From NCBI GenBank assembly GCA_964474185.1, contig CAYYRI010000004.1:1-23812 (forward strand): a stretch of 23,812 bases of DNA. Reading direction: 5' to 3'. The DNA is from CAYYRI01 sp964474185. Lineage in GTDB: Bacteria; Patescibacteriota; Minisyncoccia; Minisyncoccales; RBG-13-42-11. The translations under genes and the position numbers were made by a program. The notes under the pieces are model-generated. The model did no database searches. It saw nothing but the letters and a program-made list of their open reading frames with translations, and had not been told where the DNA came from. Of the stretch, positions 1 to 6,762 are shown piece by piece; position 1 is the first letter of the stretch, and each line of letters starts with the position of its first letter.

Positions 1-306
1 CAAATTTTATCTAAAAACTTTTTTGTCGTGGTCCCCTTTACTTTCATTGAAATCCCCGGAATGAAGTCGGCAACCGGCCTTTTTAAAAAACCTTCGTCTG
101 AAGCTCCAAGTGAAGACCAGTTTCAAAGAGCCAAATCCCAGCTTTGGCAAAGAATGGAGTTTGTCTCTTTGGGTTTGAGAAGATGCGGGCTGCAATGTAT
201 TCCTCTTAACACTTCCGAATTAATCGAACTTTTCTGGAGCTTGTACCATCCCGAAGAAGCGGAAGTCGGTTATTACCCGGAAATACCGTCTGAGTTAATA
301 CAATGA
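1..306 (+). CDS. TraC-like type IV secretion protein, C-terminal fragment
   Basis: The reading frame is open from the first base, so the gene begins upstream of the window; 101 codons remain before TGA at 304-306. The first visible residues, KNFFVVVPF, match the hydrophobic strand pattern of TraC-like proteins encoded next to VirB4 genes in Patescibacteria. The rest is soluble and ends with an SELIELFWSLYHP segment. In this family the protein is thought to be a partner of the VirB4 ATPase in a conjugation or pilus-like machine. The gene lies 24 bp before virB4 on the same strand, which supports one operon. The family call rests on the short motif plus context; a degenerate VirB4 N-terminal-like domain is the main alternative description. 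Confidence 0.6.
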   Translation, partial: QILSKNFFVVVPFTFIEIPGMKSATGLFKKPSSEAPSEDQFQRAKSQLWQRMEFVSLGLRRCGLQCIPLNTSELIELFWSLYHPEEAEVGYYPEIPSELIQ

Positions 307-308
307 TC

Positions 309-327
309 AATGAATTTTTAATTTATT
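309..327 (+). other. Hairpin ending 3 nt before the virB4 start codon
   Basis: AATGAATT (309-316), loop TTT, AATTTATT (320-327) pair over 8 bp with one G-U. TCG and then the ATG at 331 follow directly. No Shine-Dalgarno sequence is visible. The stretch ATTTATTTCGATGATAAAA around this start is repeated at the yidD start on the other strand. Confidence 0.55.
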
Positions 328-330
328 TCG

Positions 331-2121
331 ATGATAAAAATTCCATTTTTTAAGAAAAAAACAACTGAAATATCGGAAAAAATATTTGAAGCGCCGACCA
401 TAGAAGCGAAAGACATCATTGCTCCTTCTTCCATTCTGGTGACTTCCGACCATTTGAAACTGGGAAAGAAATTTGCCAAGTCTTTTTTTATTTTTTCTTA
501 TCCAAGATATCTCAGCACCGCCTGGTTTTCCCCGATTATCAATTTAGACACTCCGATGGATATCGGTTTTCACGTTTATCCCATCGAAACGGGCCAGGTT
601 TTAAAACAGTTAAGAAAGAGAGTGACGGAAGTTCAGGCGGAAATTATGGAGAGAGAGGAAAAAGGATTAATCAGAGACCCGGCGCTGGAAACGGCTTACA
701 GGGATCTGGAAGAATTAAGGGACAGACTGCAAACCGCCCAAGAAAGAATGTTCAAATTCGGCCTTTATCTCACCGTCTATGGAGACGACTTGAAAACTAT
801 TCGAGAAGTCGAAACAACCTTGAGGTCAATTCTGGAAGCGAGGTTAATTTACATCAAGCCCGCGCTTTATCAGCAGAAAGAAGGATTTAATTCAACCTCG
901 CCTTATGGCTTGGACCAATTAGCAGTCCACACTCCTATGAACACTGGACCCCTTTCTTCGACTTTTCCTTTCGTTTCTTTTGATTTAAGTTCCAATGAGG
1001 GAATTTTATATGGGATAAATCGTCATAATAACTCCTTAATATTGTTTGACCGCTTCAGTTTGGAGAATGGGAACATGATTTTATTCGCGAAAAGTGGTTC
1101 TGGAAAAAGTTATGCGGTAAAATTAGAAATTCTGCGTTCTTTAATGTTAGGTGTCGACATAATTGTTCTTGACCCGGAAAATGAATACCAATTTTTGTCC
1201 GATTCGGTCGGAGGGTCTTTCTTCAATATGTCTCTTGCGTCCCCAAGCCACATTAATCCTTTTGATCTTCCCACTCCGAGAGAAGATGAAAAACCGGAGG
1301 ATGTTTTGCGTTCCAATATAATTAATCTGGTGGGGCTTTTGAGAATTATGCTGGGGGGATTAACGCCGGAAGAAGACGCGATTATTGATAGGGCCTTAAC
1401 CGAAACTTATGCGGCAAAAGACATTACTCCCGCAACTGATCCTTCCGCCTGGCAAGAGAGAATTCCCCTGATGTCGGATTTTGAACAGGTGCTGGACAGT
1501 ATGGAAGGGGCGGAATCTTTGGTCAGAAGAGTAAGAAAATTCACCAAAGGCACTTTCTCTCAATTCTTTAACCAGCCTACCAATATATCTATGGACAAGC
1601 CCTTCGTGGTTTTCGGGATAAGGGATATGGAAGATGAATTGAGGCCCATCGCGATGTTTATTATTATGAGATATATTTGGAACGAAGTCCGCTCCGAACT
1701 CAAAAAAAGAATCCTGGTAGTCGACGAAGCCTGGTGGATAATGCGTACGGAAGACGGAGCATCATTTTTGTTCGGAATTTGCAAGCGGGCGAGAAAATAC
1801 TGGCTGGGAGTTACCACTATTACCCAGGATGTCGGAGATTTTATGAAATCCAGTTACGGCCAGCCGATTATCACCAATTCTTCTTTGCAGCTTTTGATGA
1901 AACAATCCCCGGCGACGATGGACGTCGTCCAAAAGACTTTTAACTTAACCGAAGAAGAAAAATATTTGTTGATAGAGGCGGAAGTGGGAGAGGGGATATT
2001 TTTTGCCGGTCAGAAACACGTAGCGATAAAAGTAGTGGCTTCCTACGCCGAGGACCAGTTTATCACCACTTCTCCCGAAGAAGTCCTCAAAATAAAAAGA
2101 GCCAAGGACTCAACGTCTTAA
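331..2121 (+). CDS. virB4: VirB4/TraC-family type IV secretion ATPase
   Basis: The 596-residue protein is a VirB4-type ATPase, the cytoplasmic motor of type IV secretion or conjugative-pilus machines. The N-terminal third (about 1-230) is the VirB4-specific region with a charged helical stretch at about 95-140. The ATPase core follows: Walker A FAKSGSGKS (GSGKS at 256-260) and Walker B ILVVDEA at 461-467, then a QDVGDFMKS segment typical of the TraC/VirB4 RecA fold. The length is shorter than proteobacterial VirB4 (about 800) but normal for Patescibacteria. It follows the TraC-like gene by 24 bp and precedes a small membrane protein by 4 bp and a VirB2-like subunit, so it is part of one operon. 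It may power DNA uptake or surface-pilus assembly; substrate unknown. Confidence 0.9.
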   Translation: MIKIPFFKKKTTEISEKIFEAPTIEAKDIIAPSSILVTSDHLKLGKKFAKSFFIFSYPRYLSTAWFSPIINLDTPMDIGFHVYPIETGQVLKQLRKRVTEVQAEIMEREEKGLIRDPALETAYRDLEELRDRLQTAQERMFKFGLYLTVYGDDLKTIREVETTLRSILEARLIYIKPALYQQKEGFNSTSPYGLDQLAVHTPMNTGPLSSTFPFVSFDLSSNEGILYGINRHNNSLILFDRFSLENGNMILFAKSGSGKSYAVKLEILRSLMLGVDIIVLDPENEYQFLSDSVGGSFFNMSLASPSHINPFDLPTPREDEKPEDVLRSNIINLVGLLRIMLGGLTPEEDAIIDRALTETYAAKDITPATDPSAWQERIPLMSDFEQVLDSMEGAESLVRRVRKFTKGTFSQFFNQPTNISMDKPFVVFGIRDMEDELRPIAMFIIMRYIWNEVRSELKKRILVVDEAWWIMRTEDGASFLFGICKRARKYWLGVTTITQDVGDFMKSSYGQPIITNSSLQLLMKQSPATMDVVQKTFNLTEEEKYLLIEAEVGEGIFFAGQKHVAIKVVASYAEDQFITTSPEEVLKIKRAKDSTS

Positions 2122-2125
2122 AATT

Positions 2126-2590
2126 ATGGCAGAAACAACAGCAGAATTATCCGCAGAACAATCTACAGAAAATGCCGGAGAAAAAGCAAGGGTTAGCCCC
2201 CTCGACCCGGATTTTATATGTTTTGCCCTGCCCTTTGCAATTATTGTTGACGCTATTGATATTATTCTAGAACTCACCAGTGTTTTTATTCTTCCAAAAA
2301 CAGTGGGCATTATCATGGATATTATTACTTTTACAATTATCGGCGGTTGGATTTATTGGAGAATAGGAAGAATCTCAAAGAGCCGAGAAGAACAAAAAAG
2401 GGCCTTTCAAAAACAATTAGCTCAAAAATCGACCCAAATGCAACAGCAATTAGCAAAAGGAATAACAAAAGGACCCCTGCGAAAAACTTTTATAAGGGTC
2501 GGCGCGACTCTTTTGGGAGAACTTATCCCTTTCGTTGGGCTTCTGCCCTTTTGGACAATTTCAGTTATTCTTACTTTAAGAGAAAAATGA
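2126..2590 (+). CDS. Small membrane protein of the VirB4 cluster, unknown function
   Basis: The 154-residue product is not assigned to a named family. An acidic, low-complexity N-terminus (1-28) precedes two hydrophobic segments at about 31-55 and 60-80, a basic Gln/Lys-rich amphipathic stretch (about 83-115), and a last hydrophobic segment near 128-150. The start lies 4 bp after the virB4 stop, and the pilin-like gene follows after 12 bp, so it is almost certainly co-transcribed and may be a membrane-platform part of the same machine. No catalytic motif is visible. TGA is the stop codon. Confidence 0.7.
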   Translation: MAETTAELSAEQSTENAGEKARVSPLDPDFICFALPFAIIVDAIDIILELTSVFILPKTVGIIMDIITFTIIGGWIYWRIGRISKSREEQKRAFQKQLAQKSTQMQQQLAKGITKGPLRKTFIRVGATLLGELIPFVGLLPFWTISVILTLREK

Positions 2591-2602
2591 TATACTAAAT
2601 TA

Positions 2603-2968
2603 ATGAAAAAAATTTTAACTTCAATTTTTTTAATATCGTTTCTGCTTTTACCAGCTGCTTCCTTGGCTTTAGAGTTGAATTACCCAACATTTGGTGGCTA
2701 TACATTAACTTTAGACATGGACTTAAATAAATTAATCGCTTGGTTTTATTACTTTATCGTGGGGGTCGCCGGTTTGTCCGCTTTTGTTATACTGGTTTGG
2801 GGAGGTTTTCAGTATCTAAGTTCGGCCGGTAACCCTACGGCAATCGGCGATGCTAAAGATAAAATAAAAAGCGCCCTTTTAGGGCTTTTAATCATTTTGA
2901 CTTCTTGGTTAATTCTGCAAGTTATCAATCCAGACCTGACCACGCTTAATTTACCGCAACTTCATTAA
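2603..2968 (+). CDS. TrbC/VirB2-like type IV secretion subunit
   Basis: The 121-residue protein begins with a signal peptide (MKK, then a hydrophobic core to about residue 22). Two hydrophobic helices follow at about 47-68 (FYYFIVGVAGLSAFVILVWGG) and 90-108, separated by a small polar loop containing SSAGNPTAIGDAKDKI. This layout is that of VirB2/TrbC pilin subunits. The AGNP...A...I..A loop is common in patescibacterial homologues. Position after VirB4 fits a pilus or secretion-channel subunit. Its TAA stop overlaps the stop codon of the convergent jag gene by 2 bases, so no terminator separates the two operons. Confidence 0.75.
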   Translation: MKKILTSIFLISFLLLPAASLALELNYPTFGGYTLTLDMDLNKLIAWFYYFIVGVAGLSAFVILVWGGFQYLSSAGNPTAIGDAKDKIKSALLGLLIILTSWLILQVINPDLTTLNLPQLH

Positions 2969-3432
2969 GGATGAAGCTTTATTATCACCCTTCTTTCGGG
3001 CTCTTGGCCTGTGCTTTCTGAAATAACGTCGCTCCTGTCAACGAGTTCCAAATGGATAATCCTTCTCTCGTATGCCGGCATCGGTGCCAGCATTTTTTCT
3101 TTTTTGCTGAGAGACACCTCGTCGGCGGCCAGGCGCGCCGTCTCTTTCAAATATTCCGTTTTTTTCTTTTTATAATTGTTTATATCAAGGTCGATGTAAA
3201 ACATCTCCTTGGAATCTATTTTCTTTCTTAATATCGCCTTTAAGAGGTGCTGAATATCGTTTAAGGTTTGGCCTCCTTCTCCAATCAAAATTTGAGGCTC
3301 CTCGATTTTTAAATTAATTGGAACCGTTTGATTTTCTTCCGGTAAAACCTCTATCTCAGCTTCGAAAGTGGTCTTGCCGAAAAATTCTTCGGCGATTTTT
3401 TTAATTGTTTTTATGTCGTTTGAACTAATCAT
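2965..3432 (-). CDS. jag: Jag/KhpB-like KH-R3H RNA-binding protein
   Basis: The 155-residue protein has a KH-like domain with the IGEGGQTLNDIQHLLKAI signature (GxxG loop about 52-55) and a C-terminal R3H domain (about 95-155) with the R...H pair in YERRIIHLEL. The family binds RNA and is tied to cell elongation and membrane-protein biogenesis in Gram-positives (Jag, EloR, KhpB). The usual N-terminal Jag-N domain is reduced: the protein starts with only about 25 residues before the KH-like region. It follows yidC with an 8-bp overlap, the classical rpmH-rnpA-yidD-yidC-jag order, which makes the assignment strong. Confidence 0.88.
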   Translation of the reverse strand: MISSNDIKTIKKIAEEFFGKTTFEAEIEVLPEENQTVPINLKIEEPQILIGEGGQTLNDIQHLLKAILRKKIDSKEMFYIDLDINNYKKKKTEYLKETARLAADEVSLSKKEKMLAPMPAYERRIIHLELVDRSDVISESTGQEPERRVIIKLHP

Positions 3433-4162
3433 TTTGGGGCTGAACGGCAGGTTTTTTAAAAATTAAATATTGCTGTCCTATTGAAAACAGGCTGGTTATT
3501 ATCCAATAAAGACCGATGGCGGAGGGCAGTTTCCAAAGGATAAAAACGGTAAAAACGGGGAAAAAATAAAGCATCTGTTTTTGCATTGTATTAGAAAATT
3601 GAGCCATTTGTCCTGTTTTCTTCTCGGTTTTTAAGGTCTTGGGAGCCAACATTTTCGACTGAAAAAACTGAATGGCTCCGGCCAAAAATGCCAGCCACAA
3701 ACTCGGTTCGGCAAGATTGATAAAACCAAAAAAGGTAGGGTCGATCGTACCGGGATTCGGAGTAAACCCATAAAGATGCCTCATGGCTCCCGGTTGCAAC
3801 CCTTTCCAAAAGACCTGGTAAAGAGCGATTAAAATCGGGAATTGGATCAGCAGGGGAAGGCATCCGCCGAAAGGATTAATTTTTTCTTTCTTGTAAAGTT
3901 CCATCGTCGCTCTCGTTTGTTTTTCCTTATCGTCTTTAAATTGCCGCTGGATTTCCTGAATTTTTGGCTGCAACTCCGACAATATTTTTTGGGATTTAAT
4001 GGATTGCACCATCAAAGGATAGAGAATGATTCTGATTATAACCGTCAGAACAATCACCGCCACCCCAAAATCGTGGCCGGGCAGGTATATATAAAGCAAA
4101 ATCAGGGCGTTAAACAAGGGCTGATATAATATTATTTTGAAAACGTTGATAAAAAAAGCCAT
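3425..4162 (-). CDS. yidC: YidC/Oxa1-family membrane protein insertase
   Basis: The 245-residue protein is a short, Gram-positive-type YidC. It inserts membrane proteins on its own or with SecYEG. A first membrane segment (about 5-25) and second segment (about 30-55, GVAVIVLTVIIRIILYPLMV) are followed by the cytoplasmic charged hairpin (KILSELQPKIQEIQRQF...), then GGCLPLLIQFPILIALYQVFW and two or three more segments up to about 230. The Arg in VIIRIILYP corresponds to the conserved hydrophilic-groove arginine. There is no large periplasmic domain. The gene starts one base inside the yidD stop region and overlaps jag, consistent with translational coupling. Confidence 0.95.
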   Translation of the reverse strand: MAFFINVFKIILYQPLFNALILLYIYLPGHDFGVAVIVLTVIIRIILYPLMVQSIKSQKILSELQPKIQEIQRQFKDDKEKQTRATMELYKKEKINPFGGCLPLLIQFPILIALYQVFWKGLQPGAMRHLYGFTPNPGTIDPTFFGFINLAEPSLWLAFLAGAIQFFQSKMLAPKTLKTEKKTGQMAQFSNTMQKQMLYFFPVFTVFILWKLPSAIGLYWIITSLFSIGQQYLIFKKPAVQPQND

Positions 4163-4371
4163 TAGGGTAAGTCTACTCCTCCCTTATTGAAAGGATTGCA
4201 TCTTAATATTCTATAAATTCCCTTCGCGAGCCCTTTTGGCGCGCCGTATTTATTGATTGCCAAAAGAGCATATTCTGAACAGCTTGGGTAAAAACGGCAA
4301 TTTTGACCCAGATTCGGCGAAATAAATTTTTGATAAGAATGAACGATTTTCAAAATTAAATCTTTTATCAT
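4162..4371 (-). CDS. yidD: YidD membrane protein insertion efficiency factor
   Basis: The 69-residue protein matches the YidD family: amphipathic N-terminus (LILKIVHSYQKFISP), then NCRFYPSCSEYALLAINKYG with the conserved Cys residues, and IYRILRCNPFNKGG with the final conserved Cys near the C-terminus. YidD helps YidC-dependent insertion at the inner face of the membrane. It sits between rnpA and yidC as in most bacteria, sharing one base with yidC. A perfect 8-bp hairpin ends 3 nt before its ATG; no Shine-Dalgarno sequence is seen. Confidence 0.95.
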   Translation of the reverse strand: MIKDLILKIVHSYQKFISPNLGQNCRFYPSCSEYALLAINKYGAPKGLAKGIYRILRCNPFNKGGVDLP

Positions 4372-4374
4372 CGA

Positions 4375-4421
4375 AATAAATCGGAGATTTATTGAAGATT
4401 AAGATGAATCAAAGATTCATC
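4375..4421 (-). repeat. Twin hairpins between rnpA and yidD
   Basis: Two perfect 8-bp stems with 3-base loops stand side by side. GATGAATC/GATTCATC lies at 4403-4421 just after the rnpA stop, and AATAAATC/GATTTATT at 4375-4393 ends 3 nt (TCG) before the yidD ATG. They fill the entire gap between the two genes. They may control differential expression within the operon or processing of the mRNA; this is inference. Confidence 0.6.
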
Positions 4422-4423
4422 GA

Positions 4424-4771
4424 TTATTTAATAAGACCTGCTTTTTGAAATAATTTATTTATCGTTTCCTCAATCTCCCAAAAATCTTTTTTTTCCAATC
4501 CGGGAGCGGCAATAAACAGATTATCGGAGCGATTCGCCAAAGCTTTGGACTTTAATTTCAACCTCACCAGTTCGCTCAGCCTTCTTTTAATTTTGTTTCT
4601 TATGCTGGCTTTTTTGGAAACCTTCTGAGAAACTACAAACCCAAAACGGATTTTATTTGAATCATTCTTCAGCGTTTTGATAACCAAAAAATCTTCTTTG
4701 AATCCTCTTCCTTTTTTAAAAACCCTTTCAATATCTTTTTCTTTTTGGAGCCGGTTAATTTTGTAAAGCAT
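4424..4771 (-). CDS. rnpA: Ribonuclease P protein component
   Basis: The 115-residue basic protein has the RnpA layout: N-terminal NRLQKEKDIERVFKKGR, the central strand RFGFVVSQKVSKKASIRNK, and the RNR-type helix IRNKIKRRLSELVR at about 58-71 that contacts RNase P RNA. It forms the protein subunit of RNase P, which trims pre-tRNA 5' ends. It lies downstream of rpmH as usual, but is separated from it by about 155 bp of hairpin-rich sequence, longer than in many bacteria. The start is AUG at 4769-4771 and no clear ribosome-binding site precedes it. Confidence 0.93.
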   Translation of the reverse strand: MLYKINRLQKEKDIERVFKKGRGFKEDFLVIKTLKNDSNKIRFGFVVSQKVSKKASIRNKIKRRLSELVRLKLKSKALANRSDNLFIAAPGLEKKDFWEIEETINKLFQKAGLIK

Positions 4772-4793
4772 ATTGGTGATACCTAATCAGGTC

Positions 4794-4923
4794 GCGGCAC
4801 GCGCGTTTATTAAATATTGCCTTTCGGCAATCGCGCTAACGCCGCTCCTTAACAACCCTCGGTTTTTAATATTTTCCTACACGGAAGAACCGAAGGGTTC
4901 TCCCGACCCCTCTCCGATGAGGG
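4794..4923 (-). ncRNA. Structured leader or RNA element between rpmH and rnpA
   Basis: Read on the minus strand, this gap holds a run of stems: CCCTC/GAGGG (4910-4923 region), GAACC-CTTC-GGTTC (4887-4900), TTCC/GGAA (4874-4886), and a three-part rod GCGGC..GCGCG..ATTGCC-GAAA-GGCAAT..CGCGC..GCCGC (4794-4845). The last stem is capped by a GNRA tetraloop (GAAA) only on the minus strand, so the RNA would be made in the rpmH-to-rnpA direction. It could be a processing or regulatory element of the rnpA mRNA or a stable RNA cut from the operon transcript. No known family was recognised. Confidence 0.45.
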
Positions 4924-4926
4924 ATG

Positions 4927-5061
4927 CTAGACTGTAAGACTCCGTCTCCTTTTTTTTCTCCTCCTAGCCAAAATTCTCCTTCCTCCTTTGGTTTTCTGTC
5001 TTCTCAAAAAACCGTGGGTTCTTTGTCTCTTTTTTTTCTTTTTATGAAAGGTGATAGACAT
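4927..5061 (-). CDS. rpmH: Ribosomal protein bL34
   Basis: This 44-codon gene encodes a very basic protein starting MSITFHKKKKKRQRTHGFLR and ending RRRKKRRRSLTV, stop TAG at 4927-4929. The RTHGFLRRQKTKGGRRILARRR core is the bL34 signature (printed here only in overlapping pieces: RTHGFLRRQKTKGG, GGRRILARRR). bL34 is a component of the 50S subunit. It is the first gene of the rpmH-rnpA-yidD-yidC-jag operon and is divergent from dnaA, the standard arrangement. Its AUG stands 7 nt after a TAAAAT -10 element, so the transcript is predicted to be leaderless. Confidence 0.95.
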   Translation of the reverse strand: MSITFHKKKKKRQRTHGFLRRQKTKGGRRILARRRKKRRRSLTV

Positions 5062-5068
5062 ATCTAAA

Positions 5069-5097
5069 ATTTTAGCAGAAAGATTTAGAGAAGTCAA
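5069..5097 (-). promoter_or_regulatory. Promoter of the rpmH operon
   Basis: On the minus strand: -35 TTGACT (5092-5097), a 17-nt spacer ending in TGC, and -10 TAAAAT (5069-5074), giving an extended -10. The rpmH AUG follows after only 7 nt, so transcription should begin at or next to the A of the start codon. Confidence 0.75.
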
Positions 5098-5149
5098 TTT
5101 CACATCTTTTCCTCAGGTTGTTAACAACCACTACTTATTTTGCTCTATT

Positions 5150-5177
5150 TTTACTTCTTTTGATATTGTGGTACAAT
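5150..5177 (+). promoter_or_regulatory. Probable dnaA promoter
   Basis: An extended -10, TGGTACAAT (TG at 5169-5170, TACAAT at 5172-5177), is preceded after 16 nt by a weak -35 TTTACT (5150-5155). It reads toward dnaA and leaves a leader of about 70 nt that contains two strong hairpins. Confidence 0.55.
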
Positions 5178-5195
5178 ACTCAATGAATAATTAAT

Positions 5196-5250
5196 GAAGG
5201 CGATGAGGGATAAGCCCTCATCTTTATTCGCCTTCGCCCCTTATGGGGGC
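5196..5250 (+). promoter_or_regulatory. Two-part hairpin leader of dnaA
   Basis: The outer stem GAAGGCGA (5196-5203)/TCGCCTTC (5228-5235) competes with or encloses an 8-bp stem GATGAGGG/CCCTCATC (5202-5222). A second hairpin GCCCC-TTAT-GGGGGC spans 5236-5250 and buries an alternative ATG at 5243. The second hairpin ends 7 nt before the preferred dnaA ATG at 5258. A closely similar composite is found at 11975-12020. Confidence 0.6.
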
Positions 5251-5257
5251 TCGGCTC

Positions 5258-6607
5258 ATGACAAAAGAGGAACTCTGGCAGGCGGTTCTCGCCCAAATTC
5301 AATTAACTATTTCTCAGGCAAACTTTGCCACGTGGTTTAAAGATACGGGAATCCTCTCTTATAAAGACGGCGAGACGATAATATCCGTCCCGAATTCTTT
5401 TGCAAAAGAATGGCTGGAAAATAAATACGGAAAAACTATTTTTAAAATTTTATTTAGTCTGGACAGGGAAATCAAAGAAATAAAATATACGGTAGGAAAA
5501 ACCGAATTAAAAACCCTGAAAAGAACTCAGGTCTCCGTCCCAGACGCAGGCCAGCTCGAATTTGAAGAATTTCAAATCGATAAAGAAACAAATCTTAATC
5601 CCCGTTACACTTTTGATAATTTTGTCGTGGGCCCCTTTAATGAACTCGCTCACGCGGCGGCGGAAGCGGTCTCGAAAAAACCCGGCCTGGTTTATAATCC
5701 TCTCTTTATTTACGGAGGCGTCGGGCTTGGCAAAACTCATCTTCTGCAGGCGGTCGGAAACGCAGTGATAAAAGATTCTCCCCAGAAGAAAGTAAAATAC
5801 ATTCCCGCCGAGAAATTTACCGCCGGCGTGATCTCTTCGATAAACAAGCACGATATGGAGAACTTCAAGGCGAAATACCGAGCCATTGACGTTCTTATTC
5901 TGGACGATGTCCAGTTTCTGGCCGGAAAAGAAAAAACTCAGGAAGAATTCTTTCATACTTTCAACAGTTTGTATGAAAATGGCAAACAGATAATCATTTC
6001 TTCCGACCGCCCTCCGAAGGCGATACCGACCCTGACGGAAAGACTTCGTTCCCGCTTTGAAGGGGGGATGATCGGAGACATTGGTTATCCTGATTATGAA
6101 ACCAGAATTGCCATTTTAAAAATAAAAAGCCAGGAGAAAGAAGTTAATTTCCCGGACGAAGTATTGGATTATATTTCTTCAAACATCCAAAGAAACATAA
6201 GGGAACTCGAGGGGGCCCTAAATAGATTATTGGCCTACCAAAGAATAAATAATAAAGTCCCGGATTTGGAGATAGCCAAATCGTTGCTCAGAACCTTGTT
6301 CCTTTCTCCTAATAAAGTGGCTAATCCTAAAAAAATAATCCAGATAGTTTCTGAATTTTACGACTTAAAGGAAAAAGAATTGCTGTCTCTATCGAGAAAA
6401 AAAGAAGTGGTCAAGCCCCGACAGATAGCCATGTTTCTATTTAGAGCAGAATTGAAAAGTTCCTATCCCTTTATCGGAAGAAGATTCGGCGGGAAAGACC
6501 ACACCACGGCTATTTACGCCTGTGAAAAAATAACGAAGGAAATCGAAGTTAATGAAAATCTTAATAACGAAATCAACCTGATAAGGCAGCGTATTTTTAG
6601 TGGATAA
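5258..6607 (+). CDS. dnaA: Chromosomal replication initiator DnaA
   Basis: The 449-residue protein is DnaA, the AAA+ ATPase that opens oriC. Domain I (about 1-80, ELWQAVLAQIQLTISQANFATWF) binds helicase partners; a short linker follows. The AAA+ core has Walker A GGVGLGKT (153-160), Walker B VLILDD (D216-D217), and a sensor region with TERLRSRFEGG. Domain IV carries the DNA-binding signature GGKDHTTAIYA (D414-H415). Start choice: the frame is open to an ATG at 5243, but that codon lies inside a stable hairpin, and homologues begin near MTKEELWQAV, so 5258 is preferred. The gene is followed by DnaA boxes and dnaN. Confidence 0.96.
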   Translation: MTKEELWQAVLAQIQLTISQANFATWFKDTGILSYKDGETIISVPNSFAKEWLENKYGKTIFKILFSLDREIKEIKYTVGKTELKTLKRTQVSVPDAGQLEFEEFQIDKETNLNPRYTFDNFVVGPFNELAHAAAEAVSKKPGLVYNPLFIYGGVGLGKTHLLQAVGNAVIKDSPQKKVKYIPAEKFTAGVISSINKHDMENFKAKYRAIDVLILDDVQFLAGKEKTQEEFFHTFNSLYENGKQIIISSDRPPKAIPTLTERLRSRFEGGMIGDIGYPDYETRIAILKIKSQEKEVNFPDEVLDYISSNIQRNIRELEGALNRLLAYQRINNKVPDLEIAKSLLRTLFLSPNKVANPKKIIQIVSEFYDLKEKELLSLSRKKEVVKPRQIAMFLFRAELKSSYPFIGRRFGGKDHTTAIYACEKITKEIEVNENLNNEINLIRQRIFSG

Positions 6608-6762
6608 GTCAGGGGATAAATCGGGGGAATAATAAACAGAAAAATTTTCCCCAAAATTTCACCCCCCAATCAATCGTTTCTTCGTAGGTAAAATCCAATA
6701 TAAATAAAAAATTATCCACAGCAGTAATAACAATAAATAATATATTAATTACTAGCTTATTA
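6599..6762 (+). other. oriC: Probable replication origin (oriC) between dnaA and dnaN
   Basis: A perfect DnaA box TTATCCACA lies at 6712-6720. Two near-boxes on the opposite strand, TTATCCACT (6599-6607, overlapping the dnaA stop) and TTATCCCCT (6611-6619), stand at the other end. The right side (6721-6762) is almost pure A/T with repeated AATAA/ATTAAT words, suitable as an unwinding element. Gene order rpmH-dnaA-dnaN and the switch from minus-strand to plus-strand genes support the origin call. Only three boxes are visible, which is few. Confidence 0.65.

Noticed and set aside
5183..5194. Tiny minigene ATG-AAT-AAT-TAA right after the dnaA -10 element
   Set aside because: Three codons in AT-rich sequence are expected by chance; nothing supports translation.
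5507..5956. 149-codon frame on the minus strand inside dnaA
   Set aside because: It is antisense to a conserved AAA+ coding region, has no recognisable motif and no promoter.
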